Of a DNA stretch of 5,930 nt, positions 5,161-5,930 are shown in pieces. Position 1 is the first letter of the stretch. Each line of letters opens with the position of its first letter. The notes below the pieces were generated by a model that saw only the letters and a list, made by a program, of their open reading frames with translations, was not told the DNA's origin and ran no database searches. The DNA lies in contig SXSP01000378.1 of assembly GCA_005792225.1 (NCBI GenBank), forward strand, positions 1-5,930, given 5' to 3'. This DNA is from Bdellovibrionales bacterium (lineage in GTDB: Bacteria > Bdellovibrionota > Bdellovibrionia > Bdellovibrionales > JAMPXM01). The translations under genes and the position numbers were made by a program.

Positions 5161-5930
5161 AGAAGTTCGATACGGGTTTAGACGCCTCTAACTCAAAGCC
5201 AGTCAAAATCGAAATGCCGAACGCGGGGCAGTTGAGCGACAGTTCGCGCATGTTGGGCATTCTACAGAATGACACGAGGGGCTTTGAGAGACTCGCGCAG
5301 TTCCTGAAAACTCGTTGCGGAATTGATCTCCCCACGACGCCGAAAAACTTAAGTCTCATGGCTTCACGCCTACGCAAAGTTTTGGAAGCCAGAGGACTCC
5401 CTGATTACGACTCATACGCCGATTTGCTCGAGAAGGAACGGCCCGCCGATATGAACGAGTTCATATCGGCTCTCACGACGAACACGACTCACTTTTTCAG
5501 GGAAGCCGAGCATTTCAAACATTTGGCAAAAACATTGCCTGTTTATCTCAACGAGAAGAAGTCGCGCGAACTACGGGTTTGGTGCGCGGCTTCGAGCACG
5601 GGCCAAGAGCCTTACACAATCCTGATGACGATCCTCGAGACCGGCGTGCTCCAGAAAGGCGTCACGATCAAATTCTTGGCGACCGACATCGACCTTCAGG
5701 TTCTGGATAAGGCGGCGAGAGCCGTCTACCGCGAAGAGGAAATCGAGAACGTTCCATCGGATCTGCGCGCGAAATACTTCGAGGCGAAGTCGGATCCGTC
5801 GGGGGGAAGTTGGTTCCGGATCAAGCCGTCCTACGCGAGCCAAATTCGTTTTGCTCGTCTCAACTTGATGCAGTCGGAATGGCCGTTTCAGCACAAGTTC
5901 GACATCGTTTTTTGCCGTAACGTCCTGATC
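5148..5930 (+). CDS. cheR: CheR-type chemotaxis receptor methyltransferase, 3' truncated
   Basis: The first 261 codons of a protein cut off by the window edge; typical CheR is about 270-300 residues. CheR uses S-adenosylmethionine to methylate glutamates of chemoreceptors during adaptation. After a roughly 40-residue low-complexity N-terminal extension, the helical N-terminal domain (about 41-105) ends at TTNTTHFFRE (110-119), the CheR hallmark. The methyltransferase fold follows: AdoMet loop WCAASSTGQEPY (145-156, usually 'WsAGCSTGEEPY'), acidic ATDID (178-182) after the second strand, and FDIVFCRNVLI (251-261), which runs to the window edge. The ATG at 5148 is the first start in frame after the stop at 5067-5069; internal ATGs at codons 23 and 35 lack ribosome sites. 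No receptor, cheB or other che gene is visible, so whether it belongs to a full cluster, or carries a C-terminal fusion, cannot be seen. Confidence 0.93.
   Translation, partial: MGAIKKFDTGLDASNSKPVKIEMPNAGQLSDSSRMLGILQNDTRGFERLAQFLKTRCGIDLPTTPKNLSLMASRLRKVLEARGLPDYDSYADLLEKERPADMNEFISALTTNTTHFFREAEHFKHLAKTLPVYLNEKKSRELRVWCAASSTGQEPYTILMTILETGVLQKGVTIKFLATDIDLQVLDKAARAVYREEEIENVPSDLRAKYFEAKSDPSGGSWFRIKPSYASQIRFARLNLMQSEWPFQHKFDIVFCRNVLI

Noticed and set aside
5114..5377. Open frame of 87 codons on the minus strand over the start of cheR
   Set aside because: No family features, and it is opposite the cheR N-terminal domain and leader.

Overview
The window (about 55% GC by eye) is a compact, gene-dense piece of a Gram-negative chromosome. 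A sigma-54 type response regulator, ACT-domain SerA and CheR all occur here, with spaced Shine-Dalgarno sites and ATGA gene junctions. That fits a motile deltaproteobacterium-like or Bdellovibrionota-like organism. This placement is a weak inference, because no rRNA or diagnostic marker is present. I see no mobile element, CRISPR array, tRNA or rRNA.

Layout. At the left (27-449, minus) is a small XRE-type helix-turn-helix protein with its own Shine-Dalgarno site, separated from the next gene by about 158 bp. From 608 to 3659 (minus) runs a tight three-gene operon, transcribed right to left: an NtrC-type response regulator (receiver, AAA+, Fis-type HTH), a multi-membrane-span CdsA-like phosphatidate cytidylyltransferase, and a PlsC-like acyltransferase. 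Both junctions are 4-nt ATGA stop/start overlaps. The PlsC junction appears only when the internal ATG at 1366 is chosen instead of the longest frame. The operon therefore couples a phosphorylation-controlled sigma-54 activator to two consecutive phospholipid-synthesis steps (lysophosphatidate to phosphatidate to CDP-diacylglycerol).

The divergent intergenic region (3660-3765) carries a perfect 6-bp dyad, a sigma-54-like -24/-12 element and an alternative sigma-70-like promoter, all pointing toward the regulator operon. On the other side starts serA (3766-4989, plus), an E. coli-type D-3-phosphoglycerate dehydrogenase with its catalytic triad and the serine-binding ACT residues intact.

Right of serA is a 158-bp leader (4990-5147). 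It contains a hairpin that buries a strong Shine-Dalgarno site, followed by two tiny overlapping frames (22 and 9 codons) that run into the start of cheR. cheR (5148 to the right edge, plus) is a chemotaxis-receptor methyltransferase cut off by the window end after 261 codons.

The most interesting points are the regulator/phospholipid operon with its possible self-activation by sigma-54, the altered catalytic signature of the CdsA-like protein, and the chained-ORF leader in front of cheR.
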